Source: Sphingobacterium sp. ML3W
Lineage (GTDB): Bacteria; Bacteroidota; Bacteroidia; Sphingobacteriales; Sphingobacteriaceae
Direction: 5' to 3'
Assembly: GCF_029542085.1 (NCBI RefSeq)
Contig: NZ_CP107036.1
Coordinates: 744,001 to 808,000, forward strand
Length of the DNA: 64,000 bases
In this document: positions 18,602 through 28,107 of the stretch, piece by piece
Position numbering within the stretch: the stretch's first letter is position 1
Layout of the letters: each line of letters opens with the position of its first letter
Translations under genes and position numbers: made by a program
Notes under the pieces: generated by a model
What the model was told of the DNA's origin: nothing
Databases searched by the model: none
What the model saw: only the letters and a program-made list of their open reading frames with translations

Positions 18602-21600
18602 TTACAGTTTAAATCTGACATTCATACCAAGAGAATATGTGCGTTTTAATGGGTAAGCATACGAGGATTTCTGTTCGGGATTCCAGTCCTTGAATTTTGA
18701 GAACGTTGCCAAATTGTCACCACGTCCATAGAAATAGATATTCTGGAACGGAAGTTTGCTATTTTTTGGCATCCAGGTATACCCTAATTCGGCATCCGCC
18801 AGGCGCAAATAAGAAGCCTCACGTTCCCAGAAGGTGGACTGCTGTGCATTATTGCTGTTTTCCGAACCAACGCCCAGACGTGGATAGGCAGCATTTGGAT
18901 TTTCCGTTGTCTTAGTACCCGAGTAAGATTCAGGTATCCAGTGATCGTTATAAGCAACTTCATAGATCGCACCACGGCTTCCTGAGGCATTGAACGGGAT
19001 ACGTCCACCATTAAGGGTACGGAATACATCCGATTTTCCGATCACACGGGTGGAGAAGGTCCAATTTTTATAGTTGAAATCCAGGGCGAGGGAATAGGTC
19101 CATTTGGGGTCTGTACTCGCTAACCAAATACGGTCTTCTGGCGTGATGAGACCATCCCCATTAATATCCTTGTACTTGATGTCGCCAGGCATGACCTTAT
19201 TCCAGGTTTGCACAGGGCTATTATCGATATCAGCTTGATCTTTGAATAGACCCAAAGAGATATAATTCAGGTCACGCCCCCAGTCCAGTCCGATACCACT
19301 TTGGTAAGGCATTTTGGGATCAAGTTGCCCATTTTCTACAATCGTATTTATATTGTAGGTCAGGATTCCACGAATATAATTGATTCGGAAATTGCCGAAA
19401 TTTTTACTGTACGACATATCTAGGTCGAACCCCCTGGAGTACATCTTTCCAAGGTTAGCTTTTGGTACAGAACTCAAACCCAGTGTTGCCGGAAGTTTGT
19501 TCAGGTCAATTAACTGGCCTTCACGTGTATTTCTAAAAATATCCAGTATCATTTTAAATTGATTGAACAGGCCAAGTTCTATACCGAGGTTCATCTTCTT
19601 ATTTTGTTCCCAGGTAAGACCAAGCTGTTCCAAGCGACTTTCTCCCACTCCGGGAATATTTGTACCACTATATGCCGTACCCCCAAAACCGAAAGTATAG
19701 CCATCAAGAGAACCCGTTGTCGCCATATAACCGAAGCGTCTGGCATCCCCTGGAGCCCCCACTACACCATAAGAACCACGAAATTTCAATTGATTGACCG
19801 TTTTTTTCATTCCTTCCCAAAATTTTTCTTCCGATAGGATCCAGCCTAAACCAATAGAGGGAAACGAGGACCAGCGCTTGTCAGGCGTGAACATTTGTGA
19901 CCCCGAAGCACCGAAGTTAATATCTGCAAAATAGCGGTTTTTAAAACCAGCCGTAAATCGTCCCGCAATAGATTGCTCCCTTGTCGGTAAAGCATTAACC
20001 AAAAGGGAATTCCCATTGTTATCATTAGGGACATCATCCATATACTCACGTTGTTTGTACAGTACAAAAGCTGTTGTCGTGAAATCCTTTCCAAAATCGC
20101 GGGCATAATTGGCACTTCCCTGTATTTCAACAACACGGTGTCCTGTAGGTGTTGTTGGTTCAAATCGCATTTTGTCATCTAGATCAGGGGTGGTATTGAG
20201 TGTGACCAGATTTCCATCTTTATCGCGGCCCGTACCGTTGTAACTGTTCGCAAAATCAGGACGGTGTTTTTGATAATCCTTAATATATTGATGTGTATAA
20301 TTATTGATTTTCGAAAAAGAGGCAATACCGTTAAAAAATAACCCTTTTAATAGGAAATCAAGTTTTTGTGTAATATTGAGGTTGGTATTCATCACATTGG
20401 AGTAGCCGCGGGTAAAACCAGTTTTATTGAGCATCGAAAAAGGATTTTTTACACCGGCTGGTTCTTCTGGAGCGGTTCCGTTGGAGTATTGGGTAGGGAA
20501 GAGGGTCGGATTGATCTCATTGATGATATCAAGGATTTTATCCGTCCCCTGTCCGGGTTCTGTCGTTGTATTGTAGCGCCCGTCAAATCCGAGTCCCAAT
20601 GTCGTTGTCGGACTGATATCAGCTTTTAAATTAGACCTAAAATTGAACTGGTTATATTTCGCATTTGAATTGTACGATTGGAGATTTCCCTTAAACATTC
20701 CGTCCTCTATGTAATAACCTCCAGACATATAGTAAGTCACTACATTGCCGCCGCCACCGATATTGAAATTTCCTTTATGCGATAAATTATTAGGTTTATA
20801 TAGTGCATTGTACCAATCGACATTCGGGTAAAAGTCCATGTCATTATCTCCAAATTTTTTGATGATCTCATCAGAATATGGCTTGTCTTTCCCACGTACT
20901 GCAAATGCTTCGTTTCGCATTTGCGCATATTTTACAGCGTCGATCCAATGCGGTTTAAAGGTCGCATTGTTGACTGAGGAAGATATCGACATATTGACGC
21001 TGGGTTTTTCAGAGAGCTTTCCCGTTTTGGTCGTGATCACAATGATACCGTTAGCTCCTTCCAATCCATACACTGCTGTTGCAGAGGCATCCTTAAGAAT
21101 AGAAAAGCTTGCAATATCATTGGGGTCTACATCATCAATCGATCTTTTTAATCCATCGATCAAGATTAATGGGTCAGAACTTCCCTTCACGGAGTTTATG
21201 CCACGAATAATAAAATTGGCTCCGTCCTTGCCGGGTTGTCCCGAAGTCTGGTTGAAAGACATTCCCGCTACACGGCCAGCGAGTTGATTGGTCAGGGAGC
21301 GGCCGGGAGTGATGAGTTCCTTGGGGTCGACTGTACTCATCGCAGCAACAACGCTAATTTTCTTTTGTACACCATGGGCGACAACAACTACTTCATCCAA
21401 TGCACCATTGTCTTTTTTCAGTTCTACTTTGAGCTGGATCAACTCGTATGTAGTAAGCGAAGCAGTATTGATCTCAACAGTTTTGTAACCAATTGAAGAG
21501 AAAACGAGCACGGCTTTTTCGGGTAGATTCGTCAGGCTAAAATAGCCGTTTTCATCAGTTACTGTTCCAAAGAGAGAATTTGCTTTTACCTGGACCGAAA

Positions 21601-22078
21601 CGCGGGCAATTGGTTTATTTTCCTCGTCTGTAACTGTACCGGAGGTTTGACCTTTTGGAGATTTTTTTTCCGTTGTTATAGGAACTTTATTCTCCGTTGC
21701 CGTTTTTTTGGGCGGCAAAGCTTTGATCACAATTGTTCCATCGTGAATGGCATAGCTCAGGGACTGATTTTCCATTAGCTTATCCATGGTGTTTGTTAAA
21801 GAAGCATTTTTGACAGATAGATTAACTGCGGGCGCATGTTTTAATATAGATTCACTGTAGATAAATCTATAACCGGTAGCTTTCTGTACTTCAGAAAATG
21901 CTTTGGTTAAAGGAGCGTTTTTTAGCTCCAGATTTAAGGTTTGAGCCATCCCATTTGCCGATAGCATGGAGAAGGTACTGACGAGTACAGAGGCTATAAG
22001 GCCTCTTGTCCATGGTTTATTCGGCTTGCCGAATTTCGGGCATGGGTTTAAAAATGGGACATGAGAATTGCTTTCCAT
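18602..22078 (-). CDS. SusC-like TonB-dependent transporter with N-terminal STN signalling domain
   Basis: 1158 residues. Order: signal region (to about 45), STN domain (about 48-115, with NLELKNAPLTKAFSEVQKAT), carboxypeptidase-regulatory-like domain (about 145-225), plug (about 230-350, with VVVVAHGVQKK and PLILIDGLKR) and a barrel to the terminal LGMNVRFKL. The STN domain contacts a FecR-type anti-sigma factor in the periplasm, and the fecR and ECF sigma genes are immediately upstream, so substrate binding should induce this locus. The plug-lid motif reads LILIDGLKR in place of the common LYVIDG. Confidence 0.95.
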   Translation of the reverse strand: MESNSHVPFLNPCPKFGKPNKPWTRGLIASVLVSTFSMLSANGMAQTLNLELKNAPLTKAFSEVQKATGYRFIYSESILKHAPAVNLSVKNASLTNTMDKLMENQSLSYAIHDGTIVIKALPPKKTATENKVPITTEKKSPKGQTSGTVTDEENKPIARVSVQVKANSLFGTVTDENGYFSLTNLPEKAVLVFSSIGYKTVEINTASLTTYELIQLKVELKKDNGALDEVVVVAHGVQKKISVVAAMSTVDPKELITPGRSLTNQLAGRVAGMSFNQTSGQPGKDGANFIIRGINSVKGSSDPLILIDGLKRSIDDVDPNDIASFSILKDASATAVYGLEGANGIIVITTKTGKLSEKPSVNMSISSSVNNATFKPHWIDAVKYAQMRNEAFAVRGKDKPYSDEIIKKFGDNDMDFYPNVDWYNALYKPNNLSHKGNFNIGGGGNVVTYYMSGGYYIEDGMFKGNLQSYNSNAKYNQFNFRSNLKADISPTTTLGLGFDGRYNTTTEPGQGTDKILDIINEINPTLFPTQYSNGTAPEEPAGVKNPFSMLNKTGFTRGYSNVMNTNLNITQKLDFLLKGLFFNGIASFSKINNYTHQYIKDYQKHRPDFANSYNGTGRDKDGNLVTLNTTPDLDDKMRFEPTTPTGHRVVEIQGSANYARDFGKDFTTTAFVLYKQREYMDDVPNDNNGNSLLVNALPTREQSIAGRFTAGFKNRYFADINFGASGSQMFTPDKRWSSFPSIGLGWILSEEKFWEGMKKTVNQLKFRGSYGVVGAPGDARRFGYMATTGSLDGYTFGFGGTAYSGTNIPGVGESRLEQLGLTWEQNKKMNLGIELGLFNQFKMILDIFRNTREGQLIDLNKLPATLGLSSVPKANLGKMYSRGFDLDMSYSKNFGNFRINYIRGILTYNINTIVENGQLDPKMPYQSGIGLDWGRDLNYISLGLFKDQADIDNSPVQTWNKVMPGDIKYKDINGDGLITPEDRIWLASTDPKWTYSLALDFNYKNWTFSTRVIGKSDVFRTLNGGRIPFNASGSRGAIYEVAYNDHWIPESYSGTKTTENPNAAYPRLGVGSENSNNAQQSTFWEREASYLRLADAELGYTWMPKNSKLPFQNIYFYGRGDNLATFSKFKDWNPEQKSSYAYPLKRTYSLGMNVRFKL

Positions 22079-22249
22079 ATCATTTGACTGGTTTATAAAT
22101 TAGTGTTTTGGTTAAAATTTAACTTGATAAAGCTTCCTATCAAGTGACGAAGGTCAGACCTATACTTTTCTAAGTAAGATCTAGTCTAGGAGATGTACTC
22201 ATTGGTTTTTTAAGTAAATGTTAGGTTTATAACTTTGGTTTTTCATTGG

Positions 22250-23401
22250 TTATTTTATAATGAGTTTTCTTTGGGACACGGTAAACTGAAATCCAGTTAG
22301 GTCGTTGAGTGTTTTACAGACAGTCTCTATAGAAGCGCTTCGTTTTATGCCACCATTATAGTGCTCATTGGTCAGTTTGCGCTGTATATCAATATCTATG
22401 GCATACCATCTGGAGATCTCGCCAAGGATTTCTTTTAAATCTTTGCTGTTAAAATAAAAATAGCCTTCTTTCCATGACAGCGCTTCCTCAATATCAGCTT
22501 TATTGACTTCGATCTCTCCCTGGCCGCTGATTGTTTCATGTCCAGCGGTTATGATCCTATTTTGTCGGCCATCAGTGACTTTGATACGGCCTTCGGTCAA
22601 TATCGTCTTTATTTTGTTGCTGCCCAGGTGGGTATTAATGTTAAATGCTGTTCCTAATGCTTGCACCTCAGTACCATTGACATTGACCTTAAATGGATGC
22701 TTGGCATCTTTTGCAACTTCGAAATATGCTTCTCCCGTTACTTTTACGATCCGATCCTCGCCACTGAAGACAGATGGAAATTCAAGCTCGGATTGGGCAT
22801 TAAGCCAAACTTTGGTACCATCCGCCAACTCAATGTTATAGGTTGCACCCGTTGGTATCGTAAGCTTGTGTATGGTAGGTTTTTGAGCCTTATTGTTCGA
22901 ATAGTCCAGCCCATTTTGATGGATCTCAAGAGAAGTGCTCCCATCAGAGATTCGATCTGATAAATTGGTGCCTAATTCTACTTTACTCCCATCAGATAAC
23001 GTCAAGGTTGCTTTTTTGCTTCCGGGCGTTATCATTGTATTGACTTGTGCGTTCTGTTGATCTGTTTTTAATATTCTTTGTTGGTAAAAGTAAAATGCAA
23101 CGGATAATGTTAGGATTAATGCGGCTGCCATTGCTGCGATCTGTCTCCAACTTATTTTTATTTTATTGTTTTGTTGAGATCTTCCGATAATAGTTCGCCA
23201 GATTTCCTGCTTGTTGATGCTTTGGTGATACAGAAGTCTTTTGTTGATTTCCTCCATATCCAATCCTTGGTCTTCAATCCAGCTGTTGAGCTGAGGAAAG
23301 TCAATGGTTAGCTGCTCCAATTCTTGAAGTTCCTGATCGGATATTTCCTTTCGTATATAGAGAGAAACTAATTCTGCAGCTCTGAAATATTTCGAATCCA
23401 T
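22250..23401 (-). CDS. FecR-family anti-sigma factor
   Basis: 383 residues. N-terminal cytoplasmic sigma-binding part with YIRKEISDQELQELEQ, one transmembrane helix near 85-105 (IAAMAAALILTLSVAFYFY), then the periplasmic FecR domain (about 135-300, with LTIPTGATYNIELADGTKVW and VTGEAYFEVAKDAKHPFKV) and the C-terminal DUF4974 part (LKEILGEISRWYAIDIDI). It holds the ECF sigma factor inactive until the STN domain of the SusC protein signals. Confidence 0.95.
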   Translation of the reverse strand: MDSKYFRAAELVSLYIRKEISDQELQELEQLTIDFPQLNSWIEDQGLDMEEINKRLLYHQSINKQEIWRTIIGRSQQNNKIKISWRQIAAMAAALILTLSVAFYFYQQRILKTDQQNAQVNTMITPGSKKATLTLSDGSKVELGTNLSDRISDGSTSLEIHQNGLDYSNNKAQKPTIHKLTIPTGATYNIELADGTKVWLNAQSELEFPSVFSGEDRIVKVTGEAYFEVAKDAKHPFKVNVNGTEVQALGTAFNINTHLGSNKIKTILTEGRIKVTDGRQNRIITAGHETISGQGEIEVNKADIEEALSWKEGYFYFNSKDLKEILGEISRWYAIDIDIQRKLTNEHYNGGIKRSASIETVCKTLNDLTGFQFTVSQRKLIIK

Positions 23402-23627
23402 AATTCTATTTATTTTTGGACTTAGGTACTAATTTTGTTTTGATCCATACATTCTAACCTCGATACTTTGTTTATACAAAGACACGGATTGTGTTAAAAT
23501 GGGTGAAAAGAAATTAAAAAAAATATTTAGTTCCAATTTTTCCGGTTTATTTAAGTAAAACAGAAGTATTCACTTTTGCCTAGTCTACAGTAAGACACGG
23601 AGGGGAGAAGAAAAGGTGAAAAGAATT

Positions 23628-24170
23628 TTAAAAAAATAATAAAAAAATATTTTTAATACTTCTATAGAATGGATTGAGCTGTTTGCGCAACAGGAGCAAT
23701 GCTCGGCGTTTCTGTGTTTTGACCGTATTAATAGAAACGTTAAAATGTTCAGCAATCTCCTTATTGGATTTTTCGTCCAGATAAGCGAGCTTACAGATCT
23801 GTTGACAACCCTCGGGTAACCGCTCAATTGCTTTTTCCAAATGGCTAACAATTTCTGCATAAATCAATGCATCTAAAAATATTTTATCGTCCTGCTCATG
23901 GAAATCTGTATGCTGTATATATTTCTCAGATACTTTCAGGTCTCGGAGATAATTTAAAGAGGCATTTTTTACAGTGGTGAAGAGGTAACTTTTTTTTGCT
24001 GCACTGTGCGAGCTCAAGGAATAGGGCTTGTCAAGTAATTTAACAAATACATCCTGCACGATATCGTTTGCCGTTTCGTTGCATTGGACGATCCGCCACG
24101 AAAACTCCACAAGAGCAACATAGTACTGTTCAAATAATTGTTGAATGTGGACTTTGGTCAATGATTCCAT
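23628..24170 (-). CDS. ECF RNA polymerase sigma factor (Bacteroidota SusC/FecR-linked type)
   Basis: 180 residues. Region 2 with ETANDIVQDVFVKLLDK binds core polymerase and the -10 element. Region 4 with LPEGCQQICKLAYLDEKSNK and NVSINTVKTQKRRAL is the -35-binding helix-turn-helix. Directed at the polysaccharide locus at 12-22 kb and held by the FecR protein encoded next. The gap to fecR is 226 bp, so fecR might have its own promoter. Confidence 0.95.
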   Translation of the reverse strand: MESLTKVHIQQLFEQYYVALVEFSWRIVQCNETANDIVQDVFVKLLDKPYSLSSHSAAKKSYLFTTVKNASLNYLRDLKVSEKYIQHTDFHEQDDKIFLDALIYAEIVSHLEKAIERLPEGCQQICKLAYLDEKSNKEIAEHFNVSINTVKTQKRRALLLLRKQLNPFYRSIKNIFLLFF

Positions 24171-24623
24171 GTGGTATTTTAAAGCCTATTCTACGATATT
24201 AATTTGTGTCGCGCGATAGATAATTGAGGTCTATTTTTCGGGATCAATATTACGTAAATTATTTTATATCGTAGGTATGTTGATCTTAAATCAAATCAAA
24301 TATCTGTCCAAATTGAATGTCCTGTAATAAAAATGTATAGTCCCGACTGATTTATAATAGCGCAAATACAATGTCATCACTAGGATTTTTAAATGAGTTT
24401 GTTAGTCGTATATCCTGGGAAATGTAGGATACTTACCTCATGATTTGGGTAAGATGTTCATGCCAAATGTACTTTGTTGGTCGATGAGCTTCTTTCTACG
24501 CATATTTGTTTATACATTGTTAAGACATAGTCGTGTACATAGGTCAGGGTTTCGCTTGCCCCTTAATAATATCAAAATTTTGTGAGATATTTACGGGTAA
24601 CTTAAATTATAAATTCAATCAAT
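24171..24623. other. divergent promoter region, no gene seen
   Basis: 453 bp between the ECF sigma gene (minus) and the sialate O-acetylesterase gene (plus). AT-rich, with no coding sequence or long repeat recognised. It must carry both promoters. Confidence 0.5.
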
Positions 24624-26030
24624 ATGAACAAACTTCTTTTCTTTCTGGTGTTGTGTTTTTTTGTGTTTTCATCACGTGCGGACGTCCGTTTGCCAAGTAT
24701 CCTGGCGAGCAATATGGTGTTACAGCAACAGTCGACCACAGCGTTGTGGGGCTGGGGCAAACCGCGAGAGAAGATAAAAATTACGACCTCTTGGAACAAT
24801 AAGACCGTTGAGGTAACAGTAGATGGAAATGCCAATTGGCAAATTCCGGTTCAAACTCCGAAAGCTGGGGGACCCTATACGATTGTATTTGAAGCTGAAA
24901 ATAAAATTGTCCTCGAAAATGTATTTATCGGTGAAGTTTGGGTCTGTAGTGGACAGTCCAATATGGAATGGAACTATTACAATGGTATTACCTCTATCAA
25001 GGATGAATTTTCACGGCTCGACAAATTTAATATCAAACTTTTTCAAGTTGCTAAAGCAACCTCGAAAGCCCCTCAAGATAATAATGAGGGAAACTGGATG
25101 GTCTGCGACAGCAACACGTTGAAAAATTTCAGTGCAGTTGCCTATTATTTCGGGAAGGTACTAAACAGAGAGCTGAATGTACCCATTGGATTGATCAGCA
25201 GTAATTGGGGTGGCACACCAGCAGAAGTTTGGATCCCCGGCGAACTCATTGAGAGCAACACAATTTTAAAAGATGCGGCAGAGAAAAAGAAGCCCTCATC
25301 TGGGTGGCCTATTGCTCCGGGGTACGCTTATAATGCGATGATTGCACCTTTGATTAATTTTAATGTGGCGGGTGTCATCTGGTATCAAGGGGAGAGCAAC
25401 GTTGAGACAGCTTCAAGTTATACGCAATTAATGGATATCATGATAGGTTCATGGCGTAGAGCCTGGAACAAAAACTTTCCGTTTTATTATGTACAGATTG
25501 CCCCCAATAGGTATCGCAACTATAATGTAGGAGCATTGCTCAGAGAAGCTCAAGCTAAGAATCTGAGCACAGAAAAAACTGGAATGGTCGTCGTCTCAGA
25601 TTTGGTAACTGATACGTTAAACATTCATCCTTCCAATAAGAAAGATGTGGGTTTACGTCTTGCAAATTATGCTCTTGCTGAAACATATGGTTTAAACATA
25701 GGGAGTTATAAAAGTCCAATGATTAAGTCTTTTGATGTGCGGGGAAATCAAGTTGTACTTGATTTTTATAATGCCGATGAGGGGTTAATGGTAAAAGGAA
25801 AGAAACTTAATGAAACTTTTATTGCTGGCGCGGACAAGATATTTTATCCCGCCACCGTGGAAATCAAGGGTAAACAGATGATCGTTTCAAATAAGGAAGT
25901 AAAAAATCCGGTCGCTGTTCGATATCAATTTAGCAATACTGGGATCGGTAATATTTTTAGCAAAAAAGGATTACCCATGGCGCCGTTCAGGACTGATGAA
26001 TGGCCCGTTGATACGAGTAAGACAAAGTAG
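24624..26030 (+). CDS. sialate O-acetylesterase-type SGNH esterase, secreted
   Basis: 468 residues with a signal peptide (about 1-19). After an N-terminal beta domain (LPSILASNMVLQQQSTTALW) comes the SGNH/DUF303 core: catalytic Ser in VWVCSGQSNMEWN (near 113), the WYQGESN block (near 257) and the catalytic Asp-x-x-His region as LNIHPSNKKDVG. Removes acetyl esters from sialic acid or other acetylated glycans. It sits back to back with the GH116 locus, so it may strip acetyl groups from the same substrate. That link is inference. Confidence 0.9.
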   Translation: MNKLLFFLVLCFFVFSSRADVRLPSILASNMVLQQQSTTALWGWGKPREKIKITTSWNNKTVEVTVDGNANWQIPVQTPKAGGPYTIVFEAENKIVLENVFIGEVWVCSGQSNMEWNYYNGITSIKDEFSRLDKFNIKLFQVAKATSKAPQDNNEGNWMVCDSNTLKNFSAVAYYFGKVLNRELNVPIGLISSNWGGTPAEVWIPGELIESNTILKDAAEKKKPSSGWPIAPGYAYNAMIAPLINFNVAGVIWYQGESNVETASSYTQLMDIMIGSWRRAWNKNFPFYYVQIAPNRYRNYNVGALLREAQAKNLSTEKTGMVVVSDLVTDTLNIHPSNKKDVGLRLANYALAETYGLNIGSYKSPMIKSFDVRGNQVVLDFYNADEGLMVKGKKLNETFIAGADKIFYPATVEIKGKQMIVSNKEVKNPVAVRYQFSNTGIGNIFSKKGLPMAPFRTDEWPVDTSKTK

Positions 26031-26037
26031 CATGATT

Positions 26038-26072
26038 CATTTTCTCGAAATAAGAATTGTTTCAAGAAAATG
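26038..26072 (+). terminator. hairpin after the acetylesterase gene
   Basis: CATTTTCT-c-GAAA pairs with TTTC-a-AGAAAATG across a 9-nt loop, 8 bp after the stop codon. TAGTTTTAAT follows. Confidence 0.5.
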
Positions 26073-26197
26073 ATAGTTTTAATAAAAAATATCATAATTA
26101 AAGGAATACTTGTCAATGTATTTTAAACCAACTGAAAGTTTAATTTTAAAGTATTTCATTTAAAAAATAAAAGTAGGGCTATGTAAGAACTTTGTTC

Positions 26198-26225
26198 GAA
26201 CACAAAAATCCTTGATTTGAACACA
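26198..26225 (+). promoter_or_regulatory. direct repeats GAACACA upstream of an SDR/AraC operon
   Basis: GAACACA at 26198-26204 and again at 26219-26225, 21 bp apart, which is two helical turns and typical of AraC-type sites. The first copy is part of a 10-bp palindrome TGTTCGAACA (26193-26202). The AraC gene at 27128 is the candidate binder. Confidence 0.4.
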
Positions 26226-26275
26226 TACAAAAAAAAACACTTGATGAACTTTGTACCATAAAAAAAGAATTATTT

Positions 26276-27106
26276 ATGAGCAAAAAGAAAGTATGGTTTA
26301 TTTCGGGTGCGTCCAAAGGTATAGGTTTAGAGGTTGCAAAAACAATTTTAGCAAATGGTGACAGCGTTATTGCAACTTCACGCAGTTTAGAAGAACAGAT
26401 TAAGAATATCAGTTTAGAAACAGAATTTTTTCTACCATTACAAGTAGATATTACCAATGAAACTGAAGTAAAATCAGCAATTGAAAAGGGAATTAGGAAA
26501 TTCGGACATATAGATGTTATATTAAATAATGCAGGGTATTTTCTGGTTGGAAGTTTAGAGGAAATCAGTGACCTCGAATTTCGAAAAACGATGGATGTAA
26601 ATGTTTTCGGAATGGTTAATATTATCCGAAACGCGATGCCTTATTTGCGTGGGCAACAATCTGGGCACATTATTAATATTTCATCCAATATGGGGTATAT
26701 TGGATATGCCAATACCGGAAGTTATAACGCTTCTAAATTTGCTGTGATAGGTCTTTCGGAAGCATTGGCACAAGAAGTAAGGAAATTTGGAATTCATGTT
26801 ACAGTAATTGCGCCAGGAATGTTTAGAACAAATTTCATGAGTGATAGTACATTAGCTGTAGCTAGCAATCATATTCCTGAATATCATGTTGCTAAACATG
26901 TTGCGGTACTAAAAGGATTTGATGGCAATCAACCTGGTGACCCTACAAAGTTAGCAAAAGTTTTGCGCGATTTGACGATGCATGATGAACCTCCATTACA
27001 TTTGCCACTAGGTACAGATAGCTATGAATCAATATTACTTCACAGATCAAATGAAGCTAAAGAATTAGATGATTGGAAACAGATATCGCTCTCGACAGAT
27101 TTTTAA
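26276..27106 (+). CDS. short-chain dehydrogenase/reductase (classical SDR)
   Basis: 276 residues. Cofactor motif TGxxxGxG appears as SGASKGIGLEVA, NNAG as LNNAGYFL, and the active site as Ser (ISSNMGYIGYANTGS) and YNASKFA. Residues ATSRSLEE after the second strand favour NADP(H). The C-terminal third with LAKVLRDLTMHDEPPLHLPL is like the SDR group that works with AraC regulators in Bacteroidota. Substrate unknown. The AraC gene follows 21 bp later in the same operon. Confidence 0.9.
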   Translation: MSKKKVWFISGASKGIGLEVAKTILANGDSVIATSRSLEEQIKNISLETEFFLPLQVDITNETEVKSAIEKGIRKFGHIDVILNNAGYFLVGSLEEISDLEFRKTMDVNVFGMVNIIRNAMPYLRGQQSGHIINISSNMGYIGYANTGSYNASKFAVIGLSEALAQEVRKFGIHVTVIAPGMFRTNFMSDSTLAVASNHIPEYHVAKHVAVLKGFDGNQPGDPTKLAKVLRDLTMHDEPPLHLPLGTDSYESILLHRSNEAKELDDWKQISLSTDF

Positions 27107-27108
27107 AT

Positions 27109-27128
27109 TATTTGTAAATTTACAAATA
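27109..27128. repeat. perfect 20-bp palindrome TATTTGTAAATTTACAAATA
   Basis: It fills the gap between the SDR stop (27106) and the AraC start (27128) and covers the ribosome-binding region. It could be an operator for autoregulation or an mRNA hairpin limiting AraC translation. Confidence 0.6.
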
Positions 27129-28048
27129 TGAAGAAGAGATTTTCCGTACCGTATATCATCAAATCCATTTCGGAATTGCATCAACTTTTTGCACTTGCAA
27201 AACCGGATCATCCTTTAATCAGTGTGATTGATTTTGAAATCCTTAGTTATAAACATAGTGACGTATGGAAGTATTTTGCCAACGATTTTTATTGCATCAC
27301 TATAAAAAAGGGAAGCAATGGAACGTTGAAATATGGACAAAGAGATTACGATTTTAATGAAGGCATGATGACGTTTACTAAACCGGGCCAAGTATTTTCG
27401 GTGAAAGCAGTTAGCGACAATCCTGTTACCGGGTATATGCTCGTTTTTAAATCCGAACTTATACGTCCCTATGCATTGGGTATAAATATCAGTGATTATG
27501 GTTTTTTTGATTATCAAATCGCTGAAGCTTTACACCTTTCAGCAAAGGAAGAAAAGATCATTTCTTCACTTTTGAAACAAATGCAGGAAGAACTAAAAGA
27601 CAATATTGATAATTATAGTCAAGATGTGATCGTTTCACATCTTGACTTACTGCTAAACTATTCGAATCGATTTTATAACCGTCAATTTCTTAGCAGAAAG
27701 GCCATTAATAATGATCTGCTAGCCGATATTGAAAAAATCTTAAATAATTATTTCCATTCGGAATCTGGATTAAGTAGTGGATTGCCGACTGTACAATCGA
27801 TCGCCTCTCAACTTAACATTTCACCAAATTATTTAAGTGATTTACTAAGAAATTCAATTGGTATGAACGCACAACAATATATTCAACAACATTTGATTGA
27901 AAAAGCGAAGGAACTTCTGGCTACTTCAAGAATGACGGTTGGTGAGATTGCCATTCAATTAGGGTTTGAATATTCCCAGTCGTTTAGCAAATTATTTAAA
28001 AAGGTGACCAATCAGACTCCAGTGGCTTTTCGTCAGTCCTTTAACTGA
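27128..28048 (+). CDS. AraC-family transcriptional regulator
   Basis: 306 residues. N-terminal sensor region (about 1-150, with YGQRDYDFNEGMMTFTKPGQ), a central helix block ending YNRQFLSRKAINNDLL, and a C-terminal AraC DNA-binding domain (about 215-306, with IASQLNISPNYLSDLLRNS and IAIQLGFEYSQSFSKLFKK). It closely resembles the AraC protein at 51081, sharing YNRQFL(S/T)RK and the overall layout, so the two are paralogues. Co-transcribed with the upstream SDR, which it probably controls. Confidence 0.92.
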   Translation: MKKRFSVPYIIKSISELHQLFALAKPDHPLISVIDFEILSYKHSDVWKYFANDFYCITIKKGSNGTLKYGQRDYDFNEGMMTFTKPGQVFSVKAVSDNPVTGYMLVFKSELIRPYALGINISDYGFFDYQIAEALHLSAKEEKIISSLLKQMQEELKDNIDNYSQDVIVSHLDLLLNYSNRFYNRQFLSRKAINNDLLADIEKILNNYFHSESGLSSGLPTVQSIASQLNISPNYLSDLLRNSIGMNAQQYIQQHLIEKAKELLATSRMTVGEIAIQLGFEYSQSFSKLFKKVTNQTPVAFRQSFN

Positions 28049-28076
28049 TCAATTTTGTAGAATAGATTTTTTTATA

Positions 28077-28098
28077 TATTTTTGTAACGTTCATTACA
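28077..28098 (+). promoter_or_regulatory. promoter and TetR operator upstream of the TetR gene
   Basis: -7 box TATTTTTG (28077-28084) with TTTG at 28054-28057, 19 bp before it. The operator TGTAACGTTCATTACA (28083-28098) overlaps the -7 box. A near copy, TTTAACGATCATTACA, is in front of the next gene (28707-28722), which supports autorepression. Confidence 0.65.
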
Positions 28099-28107
28099 TT
28101 AATAAAA

